This document shows positions 40,001-54,338 of a stretch of 64,000 nucleotides of DNA, piece by piece. Under the pieces are notes generated by a model. The model worked only from the letters and a program-made list of their open reading frames with translations, was not told the origin of the DNA and did no database searches. Where the stretch lies: contig JAKNDB010000079.1 of assembly GCA_024305405.1 (NCBI GenBank), positions 1,990,501 to 2,054,500 on the forward strand. Reading direction: 5' to 3'. Position 1 is the stretch's first letter; every line of letters begins with the position of its first letter. This stretch comes from Dirofilaria immitis. Lineage: Eukaryota; Nematoda; Chromadorea; Rhabditida; Onchocercidae. Both the position numbers and the translations under genes were made by a program.

Positions 40001-42375
40001 GTAACAATGGATATTGCGCGGACAATCTTCGAAACAGAACATCGAAAAATCTTCGTTCTGGATGCACCAGGTCACAAAGACTTTATTCCTAATATGATTA
40101 CAGGTATTCATTCTTTATTCATTTTATAGCTTTTTATTTTCTTTCTTTTAGCATACATTACTTAAGATTTTTGGAGATTGTTGACTGTTGAGGCATTCTT
40201 AGCGCCTACAAGAGATATGCTGTGTTTAATATGGGTTAATGAATTCCATTTTACTTCGATTAGATGTAAAGTTGATTTTGATGTATAGAATTATTGGTAA
40301 TTCATTTATTATTAATCATTTATCAAGGTTTTATATTGTATGTGCTTTAGGTGCCGCTGAAGCAGATGCTGGTATATTAGTTGTCAATGCAATTCGTGGG
40401 GAATTTGAAACTGGATTCGATCAGGGAGGCCAGACGAGAGAACATGCTATCTTGCTCAGATCATTGGGTAAGTTTCTGCATTGTTATATGGTTAGGAAAT
40501 ATTATGAAGGTTTTCTCACCTACCCCATAATTTCAAAATTCTTGAATATTTGCTTATCTAATGCCGAAAAAGCGACAATATTTACTTTCTTTTATAGGAG
40601 TAGGTGAACTATTAGTTGCTATAAATAAGATGGATATGGTGGATTGGTCTCAGGAACGGTACGATGAACTTTGTGCTGCTCTAAAGGTTTTTCTCAGGAA
40701 ACAGGCTGGCTATTCAACAGTTAAATTCATTCCGTTATCTGGATTGAATGGAATTAATTTGACAAAAGCGCCTTCTGATGGTCATTATCTGTGTACTTGG
40801 TATCAAGGACCAACACTATTGCAAGCAATGGGTAATTATTTGGTGTTAGATGTTAGATTTCTCTAAAATTCAAATTCGTTAAAGAGAAGAAAGCATTGTC
40901 CGCATTTAAAGAGAGATGGTCATTGTTAGTAAAATACATGGATTGTGAAGTGGACCAACCATATTAGTTGTATTATTTCTTTTAGATGAACTGCAAGTCC
41001 CAGTACGGTCACAAGATCGTTATTTCCGAGCTGTTATCAATGATGTATATAAAGTCTCTACATCAACGCTTTCAGTAGGCATCAAAATTGAGTCTGGTTT
41101 CATAGAAAATGGTGAGAAAGTGTACATAATGCCGAATGCAGACCCTGTTATTGTTAAAGGTATCATCATTATCCAGTGTCTTATTGCACATATCATTGAA
41201 AGAACACGATTTGAAGGAAGTCTCACAATGTTTGCATCTCTAATTTCACCAGTTTTAATTCTTTGAAAAATGATACAGAGTAGCAAATTTTCTATAATTT
41301 ATCTTATATATAAGGTTTATTATAGGGATAGTTGTGGAAGCCAATTCAAGAAAAGGTACTGGTTTTGCTGGTGATCAGGCTACAATGACTTTAACACCAG
41401 TTGCAAATATTGAACCCGATTCTCTGAGCATTGGACACGTTCTTTGCCGTGGTGGACAGGTTATATTTTTGTTTACTGTATTATTCGTAATTTTTTATTT
41501 CTTTTAGGATATTAGCTACATTAAAAAATTCCGGAAAAAGCATTTTTTCTTTTATCGAATATTAAAAAACTCGTTTATTAAGAAATTATTGTTAATTTGA
41601 TATAAAATCCTAAATAAAACGGCATAGTTTAGATTAAATTTATTTACAGTAGATGGGTCTTAATTTCCTTTCTTTAAGATCCATTAATTGGTTACATATG
41701 ATACATAAAATGCTTTGATTTTTATATTTTATTAAGGATATGTTATAGGAATGTCTCATCCCTGGAAAGAACTATCTGGTGCGTATTGTTATTTTCGATA
41801 TTGTTGTTCCGATCATGAAAGGCACTAAAGCTGAGCTTTTTGCACACTCGTTGTGTGAGCCTTGCACTATCACAGTGTTAAAAGCAGAACTGAACAGATC
41901 TACTGGGGAAGTGATAAGACAAAAACCTAGGTTATTTTACTTGATTGCGCTTTGTTTTATTCTCTTATTCATAGTACCTTTCTTTTCATGATGAAGAAAT
42001 CATTTGATATTTCATTATTCATCGATATCTACTTCTTCAAAATTTTAATCCAGTGGTAAGTCCTTTAAAAAACCAAAGGAAAGAAAAAATAATACTAAGT
42101 ATCTTGGTCTCATATTACATTAGGTTATGTGGAAGTATAAAAGTAGAGGGTTATCAAAATATGCTAATCTAATATAAAAATGCGGGATCGAATCAATCAT
42201 AACAATTGCATATTTTAGAGCATTAACAAAAAATATGAGTGGAACGATTGAAATCCAAACTGAACGAGCTGTGAGTTTAGAACGATATTCAGAATGCAAA
42301 GCACTTGGTCGAGTAACACTTCGCCACGCGGGACAAACTATTGCAGCAGGCATTATTGAGCAGAGATTGGATTGA
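37083..42375 (+). CDS. hbs1: HBS1-like translational GTPase (ribosome rescue, no-go decay)
   Basis: HBS1 partners with Pelota to split stalled ribosomes in the cytoplasm. Exons are 37083-37125, 37362-37439, 38434-38538, 38655-38764, 38993-39178, 39216-39406, 39744-39845, 39983-40103, 40351-40467, 40598-40831, 40986-41159, 41326-41459, 41749-41930 and 42219-42375. They total about 644 residues after one correction (human 684). The N terminus [15 protein letters not shown] matches MARHRNVRGYNYDED of HBS1L. GTPase motifs are G1 [17 protein letters not shown], switch [18 protein letters not shown] and [17 protein letters not shown]4 NKMDMVDW and G5 [25 protein letters not shown] before the GVTMD motif and [12 protein letters not shown] at the end are typical of HBS1. 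Exon 5 needs one more A in the run at 39075-39081 to join YEK to [10 protein letters not shown]. The intron at 39179-39215 is only 37 bp but phase-correct. ATG follows a TTTCAG acceptor by 10 bases. Confidence 0.95.
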
Positions 42376-43137
42376 GTTAAATAGTTCCGGTTTTTTTTTG
42401 TCAGTATCCATGGTACTGGATGATTCTATTTTCAGTGGCATCACTGTTGTATAAATATACCGTTATTATATAAATACACCGTTAATTATTTTAAAATATT
42501 CATATCAGAGGGTATGTTAACTGAGGTTCTTATGTTGTCGAAGTATTAAGCCTTTACACTTACGCTTATATCTTCATCCCAGGTTATTCAATTTTTCTTT
42601 TTCGTCAGTTGCTCAGTGACAACTACCAACATATATCATTTTTATAGTAGCTCAGTTATATGAATATACAGTGTTTCATTTGAGAAATGAACGTACTCGA
42701 ATCATAGTTTATCAGTAGCTCTGATTTCCATGTTACTGAGACACCAATAGCATGCTAAATATCGAGTTTTTTTAAGCGTATATCTTACCAAGTGGAGATC
42801 ATCCTTTCCTGGTTGGATTAACAAATTATGGAACAGAAAGATGGGAAAAAAACTAAAGATATCACTTAACATTAACTATACAATCCAGAAAATAAAATGA
42901 GCATTTGAATCATTTCAACGATAATATATCTTCATATGTGCAATATATGATACAAAATTATTATATTTCATACATGCCAGTTTTCATCAAAACTATCCTG
43001 ATTAAATTTGGTATAGTTTAATGGAGAAGTTAATCATCAAATTTTGGAACAATATTTTCTTCAACTGAAATTAATCTTTATATAGAAACATTTTAATTAT
43101 AAGAACTGATTATATACACAATTCTTTTTCTAAGTTT
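42376..43137. other. convergent 3' region of HBS1 and PTR
   Basis: AT-rich sequence without open frames of interest. It must hold both 3' untranslated regions. Confidence 0.4.
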
Positions 43138-46100
43138 TCAAGATTCGTCATTGAAATCAGGAATTGGTGGCCGATCCATTTTTAAATCTGGCCGATTTCC
43201 ATTGCTTTGTATTTCTGTTTTTGCAATATTTTTTCTGATTTGTTTCAACCGCTTATTCACAACACGTTCAGCTGGTGTAGTGTAAATTTTGTTTTCGGTG
43301 AGTTTAGCTCCAATCCAATGAATTATTGAGAGTATAGCTGGTAGGATTACGAGACCGTGCAAGTTGCATAATATAACGCAAGTGACTATTGTTTTAACAA
43401 AAACCTAAATTTGAAGATTACTGACATGTTAGCCTGTCATGAAGAATTATTACTAAGATTCAATTATTTTGAAATTACGTATAGGATGTAATAATTCCTG
43501 ACAGAGATACCTGCGACATATAAATTCCAGCGAACCATGAGCTATATACGCATAATATAGTAGATAATGCTGCTTGCACTGCTGGAAATCCCACCGAGGT
43601 AAGACAGTTGCCAAGTCTAGCCTGAGGTGATGACATTTCACCTGAATGCATCAAAGGAATCTATGAAATTGAGAGCGATCAAGAAATACATCTTTTCTTA
43701 GGATAACAGATAAAGCGACGGTGAGTGATATATGCTAAAGAGAGATGTCATATCATATTTGCTTATAAACAGTACTTACTAGCTTTGCAATAATGATAAG
43801 CAACATGTGCTGGAATATCAATGCTGAAACCGATGGATATTATCATAGCGGCCATTGAAATTGGATCTAATTGAACATTCCACCAGGATAGTATACCCAA
43901 GATACCTGCAACGGTAACATGTAATAAAATCGCTTGTAGTTTAATGAATGCAGTTTGAAACTGCAATATTATTGAACTGTTCTTGTAGGATAATCATTTT
44001 CGACCATATCTTTTTAAATTCTTTCAAACTACTGCAGGACAATCAGTTGGCTGTATTTTTGAAATCCTTTCAAATTCTTTTGCAGACAAAAGGTCACTTA
44101 GTAAGGGTATCTTATCCTGTAAAAATCAGATATTTTCCCATATATTGTAATCGAACAAAGCATTAAAAGTGTTTACAAACTCATATCACTTCAGTATAAT
44201 TATCTGATAATCAATCTAGGCCTAATTGTATTCCATAATGTTTCTGTTCGATATGCTTGATATTTTTGAAAAGGTTGATAGATTGATTTGAAACTGGAGC
44301 AAATGACAGATAATCAACTGGGCCAATCATTAACTGTTATGAAAACTACTACTATCCATTGAGAAGATGCTTAGCCTATAAGATATTCTTCAGATTGTGA
44401 TAAGAAAAAGTGTCACAAGAGCGATTTGCTTCTTTATGGATTGCGATATATCGGTTTGATCTATCAACAGATCAGCTTGACCTACCAATAGACACCGAGA
44501 GGACGGAAGCAGTTGCAATAAACACCGTAAGCATATTCCGAAGAAAAAGGAAGCATACTGTAGCCATACAAACCAATGTTCCTGCTACCGATTGCCACGT
44601 ATCCGTTGACATATTATCGATCAAATCCAGAAAGATAGCGTCTTCATGGAATATAGAAGCATCGAATCCCTCGCTATAATAATGGAAATTGATCAAAAAG
44701 AAAAGCTAAAATATTATAGAGCTTTGTCGCGAATTTCAATATCGCGAAACTGCAAATAAATAATAAAATAAAATTTAACATAAAAATAATTACAAATATT
44801 TTGATGATTCATCAGTTGCTATTTATCTCATTAATCTGCATATTTGTCTGAATAATTGTAATTTCCAGTCTTGTCTCATTTCCTGTCTTGAAGCAATGTT
44901 TACATTTTCCCACGTTACATTTTCCCATGTTATCATATTTTCTACCTTAGAATTCCACTTCATTTTCCCAACCATCCAATCAACCAACCATCCAATTGTG
45001 TAAGATAAAAAGCCTAGCAAACCTTTCTATACGCCCAATTTGTTTCTGTATAAAAACTCTCTAATTTAACAGTTGTTTAATGAGTTCCGAATTATCCGAG
45101 CTAACTCATTTCAATCCCCTTCAATTCTTTGATTTTATTTTAAATCATATCGTTATTGTTGGTTTGTGCGTTATCAATTTTATAAACATCTTCCTATTCC
45201 TATTCTGCATAAGGAATAAACCTTATTACAAATCTGTTCTGACATCGACTCAACCAATCCGACAAAGTTACCGCAATAAACTTATCGTTCAGAAAAATGA
45301 ACAAGTTTGATAAATCTACAGAAAATACATCCATTTAATAGTTTATCTGATCTATCTTTCAGTCTTCTTCCTCTTCACTTCTTACATCTATCATTCAAAT
45401 TCTTGATTCTTTAAACTATGAAGACTTACTATGCTGGTTTGTCTACAATGGCACGCCATTGCTTAAGTAATTCTCCTCGTTTCGACCATTTCTTCAATTT
45501 TTCATCATGATAAGCCGTAGTAAAGAAAAATCTTTTCAGCCCTTGTTTTCTGAAATAATTCATCAACTTAATAATAAATGGACAATTTATTTCATTGGCA
45601 CCTCTCCGAACAGATAAATAATTCTACCAACATCTAAACAACTTGCAAGTGCTTTTATAAGGCATTATAATTTTGTTGCATGATATCATTGTATCTCTGT
45701 AACAATTATCATAAGCACAGTATAAATTCGAAAAAATAAAAAAATCAATTTTCTGATACGAACTTTCCATCTTCGCTAACGTTTTGCAACTGGATGAAAC
45801 CGGACCAAAAATCGTATTCTGGCCATGTCAAGAAATCTGCTAGATTATCACTATTGAATTTGAAAACATCCGGATCCATAGTTGTAGTACTTTCTTCCAC
45901 ATCGTCAAGATCATAGTCGTGTTCTGCTAAAATGAACAATATACCTAAATTGAAATTATGTTTAAAGTTTGCTAATTCTACTGTATCCAAGAATAGATCA
46001 GTTACAGCAAAAATACAAAGCAAAATCAAACATTCCAAATAATTCTGATATAGCATGAAGTCGCGCATAAAATACATGGTGCCAACAGATCCCCAACTGC

Positions 46101-49100
46101 CATTAATATTTTCGAAATCTTGAACCATGTTATTCATCAGAAGAAGTCGTAGATTCTGAGACAAGTCTCCAGGTGTTTCCACAAATACTGATACCATAAA
46201 AAGACAGGTATTTGGTATTTTAGGCGTAGTTTATCGATCTGTAAAAATACATGAAGTCAAATTTGCAATAAATAATTAATAATCATCGAAAGAATTAATT
46301 AAAAATAGCTTGCGGAAAAACCTCTATCAGAGGAGAATCTGTTGGAAATAGTTTCTCAGGTGTTAGACTGATATTCATTCGTGTTATTCCCTGAAATTAC
46401 AATAATAAATATATATCATCTATATGATCATGTATATTTACATAAATAAAGAATGAGATAAGAAATATGTCAAGATCCAAAAATAGATAATAGATGATAA
46501 CTTTCCGGAAGATATTTGAGAAAAAATAAAAGATTGAAAAGCGTTAAGTGGTAGTCCATATGAATGATATATCCACTGAAGAAGAATGCATAAACTACAA
46601 TAAACAAATATAAAAAATGCACACCCATATAGAGATAGCGATGTAAATGATGTAAAGGATAATGATAAGTACTGATATCACAGGATAGGCAATAACATTC
46701 ACATACATTCTGATATATTTACTAATGTATAACTTTGACTTATCGTGAAAGGTCGAATTTTTACGCTGAAAAAAAGCAGCCATTAGTAGTAGAGTTAAAT
46801 GAAGAATCCTACTTGCTCATTGTTAATGGTATTTTAAGAACAGAGAGAGAAAAAATTGAAACACGTAATCGATATTAATGAAAGTTGGATCGACTGATTA
46901 TATTTGTATTTCAATAATAAGATGAAATGAGTCGAAGGTTTAAGTGTTTCTTTTGACAATGGAAAATTAATCTTTTTAATCATACATTTTATGGTACATT
47001 CTGAAAAGATCAACAGCCTTCTTATAAAGCTAAATTTTTCAGAAAAAAATTTACCATAACTTCACTATGTTTTCTAATATTTACATGACCTTTTCGTATT
47101 GCAATATTTGTGGTATTATCTTCATTCTTCTCTGCTGCAATCTCATATTTGCCGACAACAGACATCAAACCAGAATAAAAGGACATCTAAAATAAAAAAT
47201 TAGATGAAATCAATGAAAATAATAATGAAATATTTGAAATATAAACATATACCTGATATATATATGCCATAAACATAGCAAATAAATTCCCAATACAAAG
47301 TAAACGAATTTCAGGAGAAGATGTAAAACAGCCGACAGCATCAGCCAATATATTGGTTAAGGCAGAGATCAATATTGCTGGACCAACCTCACTAAGTACC
47401 TAAAGTATTACATCTGAAGTATTGATAATTTATAAGGATTACTTGAAATAATTTGTACAACTGATAAGATCGAAAATAAACCTCAGACATGCGATGTCCA
47501 ACAGTTTCTCCTTTTTTTCACCATCTCGTATTTCCTTCGTAACTCGTTGCCATTCATGGATCATCAAATAGGAACTATCAATACCTGAACTATCATTAGT
47601 TTAATACAAAATAATGCTATTCAATTAAATTATATATTATTTCAAACAATTCATTATGATAATTAGAAGAGAAGAGTAAGTGCATGATGATGGAACTATC
47701 AGTTGGACACGGTAACAAGTGATATGATGGCATGAATTATTTTTTCCGCAAATATAATGCTTACCGATAGATAAGACCAGAAAAGGGATAACACAAAGTA
47801 TAGAGGAGAATCTCATGCCGAACAAAAACAGTATTGCTAATGCTGTGGAACACGCTAGAAGTGGTGTTGCGCAAGCCATTATTGCTAAGAAAATCTGAAA
47901 TGCAAGATCATTTAAGATAGCGTAATGAACATTCTCAATAACCTGAAATATATTGATTCCGCCATTAATGCAATTTCTTTACTAATTGTATCATTTGTAT
48001 TTATCCTCGAAAGATATCAATGATAAGATGATTGATTTCGTAGAACAAAAAATTGAGAATGTTGATTAGAATGTTGAAAAAAAAATATAATTACAAACCA
48101 TTACGGTAATTACGGAGAAAGTACACATAATGATAAAGGAAAAAAATAAGTAAATAAATTAAAGCACCTTGAAAATATTATTCTGATGCATATAGGCAGC
48201 ACGAACCATTACGGTAATTACGGAGCAGGTACACATAATGATAAAGCCAGCAATTAGATACGGTAAAATTGATATGCCAGCACGAACCATTTCTTCTTCA
48301 ACAAAAGTCGTTGAAATGATATAAATCTTTAAATGCTTTGATTCATAATTCCTGAAATAATTGATTAACAATTACGTGGATTAGTTAGTTATGATAAGTA
48401 ACATTGAAATGATTTAAAAGTATAGCATTGAAGATATTCAGGCCGTATGTTTACTATTTACTTTTAAATTACGTACGTCTTAATTATCAAATTATGTACG
48501 TATCATTAAGATGGCAACTTGAAAAAATATATATACATATAAATTTAGAAGTAAATGTAAATACTCGAAAAAGTGAACAACATCCATCTCCCATCGTTTC
48601 ATATCATCATTACTCCATTGAGAATTTTCCAAAGCATTAAGATGTAGTACAATCATTTTCACCGATTTCATATTTGTTACTGGTGGATGCGTCTTATTCC
48701 GGGTAATCAATAATTCTATACCCGTATCATTCCCGAACAATTGACGCACTCCTTCCATTTCTTCATCAATTTCCTCTCTTGTTTCATTCCCGTTGTACAA
48801 TTCCACACCAAAAAAATATGGCTAAAAAATCTATCGATATGGTATGATGCATTTTTATCAGAAGCATGAAAAATTAATACCTTTCTTCTGATAACAATAT
48901 TATGATTATGAAAAGGTATCACGAGTACAACATCATGTAAACAGCGTGAAATAGCAGGATGATAGAATCTTCTGCACATCAGTTTCTGCTTGCATCATCT
49001 TCGTTGATAAAGTGATTAGAATTTATATCATTCTAATCATGCCATTTTTCCAATTAAGCTTTGATCTTCCTTCAGCGAATGATCTGTTTATTGCTCAAAT

Positions 49101-50961
49101 ATCGATTCTTTTCATAAATTCAAATAGCTGATTAAAATTAAGAATAAACGACACCTGAATACTTATCGATCGGCCAAACAGAGTACTTATCGGATAATTT
49201 AATCGTAGATATGGATTTGCACGATCACCTCTTTCTATATTCCATTTCTGTACCATATATGCATTCTAAAATTCTTATTTGCAATTATAATTTGATAAAT
49301 TAAAAGAGCGAGAAAAATAAGTGCGAGAGAAGATAAGAATGTAGGAGTATATTTCGTGATAATTATTCCATATATAGAAGTGCAAGTGATCAATCGATAA
49401 TCATTATAAATTAATAAAATATTAATATGTTTTCTTAGAATTATATTAATCATTAATTAAATATGTGATATTAATTGATCAGTTAAAACTTTTAAAAGTT
49501 TTCAAATCATATATTATGTATCCGTAATTCTGAAAATACAAGAAAACGGTTGAATATTCAGATTTTTTCATTCTATTGATTATTTTTATCAATTCTGATA
49601 ATAAATTCTTCTTGAAATAAACAATATATTATAGACAATTCAAACTGAATTAGCGTTTTTTTTAAATATTTAGAAATTGTCTTTTTATTTATCAAATATA
49701 TAAGTAAATATAAATGAATATTATTCTATTAGATATTATTAAATTGTCAAATGTTAATTATAAAAGCCAAGAAGATGATGCAATATACATAATATTTTAT
49801 GATTAATATCTGATTGGATTAAGATCAAAGAATATAATAACTTACATAAAATTGTAATACCGGCTCATTTATATTACAAAACTCTTTGCAAAATTGACTG
49901 TAAGATTGATTCAGACGGGTAGTTGGATTATATAATGTGATATTATTGTTGGCCAGATGTAATACCTATAAATGTACCGTATTCTGATAATATGAAGCAA
50001 TGCCGATTATGTTCAGTAAAAGTTTTTCTCGAAGATAAAGCATCGATTAGAATGTTATCACGGCATAGTGTACATTGTAATGATATTTGAATCAACCTGC
50101 ATAGTATCATTAAGATGGCTTGGTCGAAGTAAAGAATTGCCATCTGCAGCAGTAATATATAAATGTGTGGAAATAGCTAAGCCACGTCCAGAAAAGAAAT
50201 TTAAATATCTGTCATATTCAATACGAGAACGAGCTTCGAATGGTGAATAACCTTCTAGATCATTACGTTGCCTACAATAATAATATTTATTAAGAATCTT
50301 ACATATCTTTTCATGAGATAAAATAATACTTTTAATATTAGCTTTTTTATAAAAAATGAAAACGAAAAACTAACGGTGTGGTAATTATTTTGAGAAGTGA
50401 TAATAAAGAGACTAATACACAAATAATCATAGCAGGCCAAGCAAAACGAGCAATGCAAAAACCCCATTTGTTATATAGCTTAATAATGAATTTGACGAAT
50501 CTGAAACTGATATGCTATTAAAATTAATTCAACTTCGTCATCACTTTAATGATTGAGAAACAATATGGACGAACTTTGGTTCTTTCTGTCCTGATTCTTC
50601 GAAAAGTTGCATAGAACGTTTCCCTACTAAAACACTCGATCGCCGATGTCGATGGAGAGAAGCTGAGAAATCATGATGTGGCCGATTGTAAAACCATGAA
50701 TTATCATCATGATTAGTATCGGTATAACCTGGTAAACTAATACTTCGTTGTGGTAACCATGATAAATCTGAAAATAAAGTAAATACAATAGATTTCTCTT
50801 TTTCTCCAAGAATAATTTTACTAAATTTTATGTTTGATAACCAAATATAGATGGATTATTAATAATAATCAAATACCATTTTTCTGTTTATCTAGATCTT
50901 GATTCTCGGAATTTCCCCAATGAACTATTGTTCCTTTAAGTCGTATATCCTGTTTCGACAT
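43138..50961 (-). CDS. patched-related (PTR) sterol-sensing-domain membrane protein
   Basis: Twenty-one minus-strand exons: 50961-50877, 50767-50575, 50500-50375, 50271-50097, 49965-49846, 49265-49155, 48821-48565, 48351-48168, 47894-47765, 47584-47482, 47399-47253, 47186-47055, 46765-46625, 46390-46322, 46238-46032, 45926-45764, 45549-45430, 44673-44486, 43905-43780, 43641-43511 and 43404-43138. They give about 1058 residues once two lost bases are allowed for. Layout: Arg/His-rich cytosolic N tail, TM1 (RFAWPAMIICVLVSLLSLL), extracellular loop (EARSRIEYDRYLNFF), then the sterol-sensing domain (ISILPYLIAGFIIMCTCSV, MACATPLLACSTALAILFLF, RFSSILCVIPFLVLSIGIDS, SYLMIHEWQRV, LISALTNILADAVGCFTSSP). 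A second loop follows (LTPEKLFPTDSPLIE, VFVETPGDLSQNLRLL, FFFTTAYH), then TM7-12 (LDPISMAAMIISIGFSIDI, HGLVILPAILS). Nematode PTRs act in moulting, apical membrane and lumen biology. Frame breaks are at T7 47512-47518 and A5 46198-46202. Confidence 0.95.
48097..48140. repeat. partial copy of PTR exon 8 in the following intron
   Basis: ACCATTACGGTAATTACGGA at about 48098 and the following bases match the exon segment at about 48207-48250, at roughly 39 of 44 positions by e. The copy lies just outside the donor of that exon, about 110 bp away, in the same orientation. Confidence 0.85.
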
Positions 50962-53900
50962 CTCGAATAATACAGTTTTTTTCGATTATATTAATATAAA
51001 GATTCTTTCAGCGAGTTTTACACGAAATTTTCCGTTCTTATAAATGATATCTTTGTCCTGTTAAAAAGAAATCATAACATGATAGAAATGAGATTAAATT
51101 AAAAGTAATTGTAGGTCGCAAATAATTATCGATTATGAACATCCATTTATTTCACCGTAGGCAATCATTCTATAAGATGTTTGCTCAATTTAACCATCTA
51201 AAAACAAAATTCCTTTTCGATAAAGTCGAGAATATGCAAGTTTTCATTTATCGTTTCAAAATATTGAAGCATTGAACAATTATATAAAATAAAAATGAAA
51301 TGAAAAAATTAAAAAGAAGAAGAAAAAAGGAGGAAAAGTAAAGGGTTAGAAATTAGAGAATGATTTCATCCAGGTAAATAAATAAATAAGAAATCACTAA
51401 TGTATTAATAAGCAATTAATAATGCAATAATAAGAAAAAAACCAACCAATAATGCGATAAAAAAAAGGTAAATTGAGCTGATTGACAACTGTAATTGTTC
51501 AAGAGCAAAAGAATTTTTGCTGACTGATTTATTTTAAACAACTAAAAAAATTTTTTTCTTACAAATATTTTTCAAGAAATAAACATACTGGTACGGAGGA
51601 AGGTTGTTTCCAATGCCCTTAGAATTATATGATTCGTTAATCGATGCTATAAATGCTTATGAAAAGCAGGTTTTTCTGATAAAAACTAGAAGACGAAAAT
51701 ATCGAGAAGGGCGGAGATAATGATGAGTAATTTTGAGTATGACAGGAAACATATAAATTATTTGTTGTTTTTATTTGAAACCGATCGAACAAAGATTGAC
51801 CTTAGCATATGTGACTGTCCATCCCTTCTAAAATTAAGAAATTCAGAAGGTTATTTTCATTCTTTAAAATTACTACTCGTAGTTTATTTACTTTCATGAT
51901 ATCAATTTTCATTATCGAACTGAGGAAAAAGCGACATATATTTCTGTATCGAATACCTAGGATACGGTAATTTCTTCATGTTAAAACGAATCTACTATAT
52001 CTATTTCTGTTTTGTAACTATTCGATTTATTCCATTATGAATGTTTATCTACACTGTTTTATACAGTATAAATTATATTGAATACAGTAACCGAATGATA
52101 ACCGCAGTTTCTCAAAATTAATTCCCTCGCTTCTTACGTATTTCGGCATTTTTAATTTGGATTTTTTTTTTTAAATGGATTAATCTTGTTGCTTAAGCTC
52201 AAATTTTTAATCAAGCAAATAAAAATTTAGATTATTTGATGAAATTTTGATTTGGTCTAAATTTTTGTTGATTTTGCTAAGCTGATTTTTATTATTTTAA
52301 TTCGAGAGTTTAAATTGAAAATATCGATTTTTATTTTTATTTCAAGTTTGACTGAATAAGTTTGTTTATGCAATACTTTATAATTTGATGTAATTTAAAA
52401 TTATTTCTGCAAAAAAATCTCATTATTTTATCATTGCTCAATGAATAATCGATATCATTGTTTTATCATTGTTCAATGAATGATAGATGTCATTGTTTTA
52501 TCATTGTTCAATAAATGATAGATATTATTTTCGGTTGAGAAAAGATCAATGGATTATTTCTTGTGAATATAATTTTATAGTAAATTCGGTATTAATTAAT
52601 TTAAGTAATTCATAATTAACAAATAAAATTCAACTGGATATAAATCGAATTTTAATAGTTGCTCAGACAGATTAAGTGCTTCAGTCGATAATGAGTTTGT
52701 CAAATTCAATGATCCGTTGGGTTGTTTGTGTTTTTTTTATTACAAACGATGAAAAAAATAAATATATTGAAAAATTATTGATAAAAAGGAGAGAAAGAAA
52801 TAAATTGATGATAAGATAAGAGGAGCTATTAAACGATATGGTCAAAAATAAAGGGATAACAAGCAAATTTTTCTTTCTTCTATCATCACATTCATTTCAT
52901 CTTGTCGTAAATCATAAACAAATGAAAAATGATTTGCGACAATGAAACAATCATAGTGTATTATAGAATGATATATATGATAGAAGGAACTAGTGATGAT
53001 CGTAAATTTAATAGAGCAATTTTAATTCTGCTAATTTACCGATGAGGATATTGACAGAGGAATGAAATTATCAATCATATTGAATGAGATATATCAATCA
53101 ATCGATTTTTTAAATAACTTGAAATGATAGTAAAGGAATATTATTTTTGTTAAATTGAAAAATAAAATTTTAAAGCCAATTTGAAATTCATTTTTTAATT
53201 TCGGAGAAAAGAAAAGAAAAAGTTTTTCTGAAAAAGGCATAAAAATAAGCAAATCATGATAACAACAGTAAATATTTGTTATAATAGAGAGAGATGAAAG
53301 ATTTTATCATTTTTGTTTTTTTGTTAATCATTTCTAGAACCGATCAATGTTATCAAACAAACTTTTAAAATCCTGCAATATATATAAAGAAGGATGAAAA
53401 TGTTGAATGGGAAAACTGATGTCTCTTTGGAATATCAGATAATTTTATCGATAAAATGATAGATCGTAAGTTATTAGTATTATGTTATTATGTTATAGAA
53501 TAAGTTAAAATGAAAATTTGACCTATGACGACGTAGGATTATGTCATATTCAAATTTGAATCAAGGCAAACTTTGTTTGAGAATGTAATGTCATCTATAC
53601 ATTTTGTAAGTGAATCAGATTTCAGTCAAACATCGTTAAATTCTGTTTTTCATAACTTATGGTTGGTTGCTTTCATGATCACTGAAGATAGTATGAAATA
53701 GAAGGTTAAGGAAGAGAGGAGGAAAAGAAAAAAGGACATTGCTTCGTAAAACATAAAATTTTGTTGCCATAGAAATATTTTAATTTTTTTCATAATTTTT
53801 AAAATGATATTTATAATTGAAAGATATGAAAGAGTATCGAGAAATGGTATCGAGAAATAGTATCCATCGAGAAATAAAATTTCTGCTAAACTGAACTGCC

Positions 53901-54338
53901 ACGTGTTCAAGATTCTCGATTAATCTTTTCAAACTATCATTTTCTTAAAAGTCATATATGACAACCAAATTGTTTTGTTTGTTTGTTTCTTTTTTGCTTA
54001 GATGCTTTGTTTATAATTGTTTGTAAATATTCTTCATTCAAAAAAGGAAAAAAACAACAAACAATAAATGACACGTTGAAATATATGAGATCACTGCAAG
54101 AGATTGAATAATCTCGAACTCGATCGATGGAATATTTTTAGAAAATACTATGAAAGTTCTTCATTTTTTTCAGCTTTATTAATTGATTGATTGATTTCTT
54201 CTTGAATTATCTATTGCTAGCAATCCTTTTCAACTGTTGCGAATTGAATTCATTTCCAATGAAATACAATTATTATTTTTGCATCATCGATTGCGCAATC
54301 CTCCACTTGTAACCTATTTGCGCCTTTATTATTTACAT
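50962..54338. other. intergenic region
   Basis: The region is very AT-rich. No gene is supported on either strand. Frames at 52681-52866 and 53650-53910 (minus) are hydrophobic and AT-driven. TCATTGTTTTATCATTG-type short direct repeats occur around 52430-52530, two to three copies of about 35 bp. Confidence 0.4.

Noticed and set aside
48428..48640. Plus-strand frame in the PTR region
   Set aside because: Antisense to a well-supported PTR exon and its intron.
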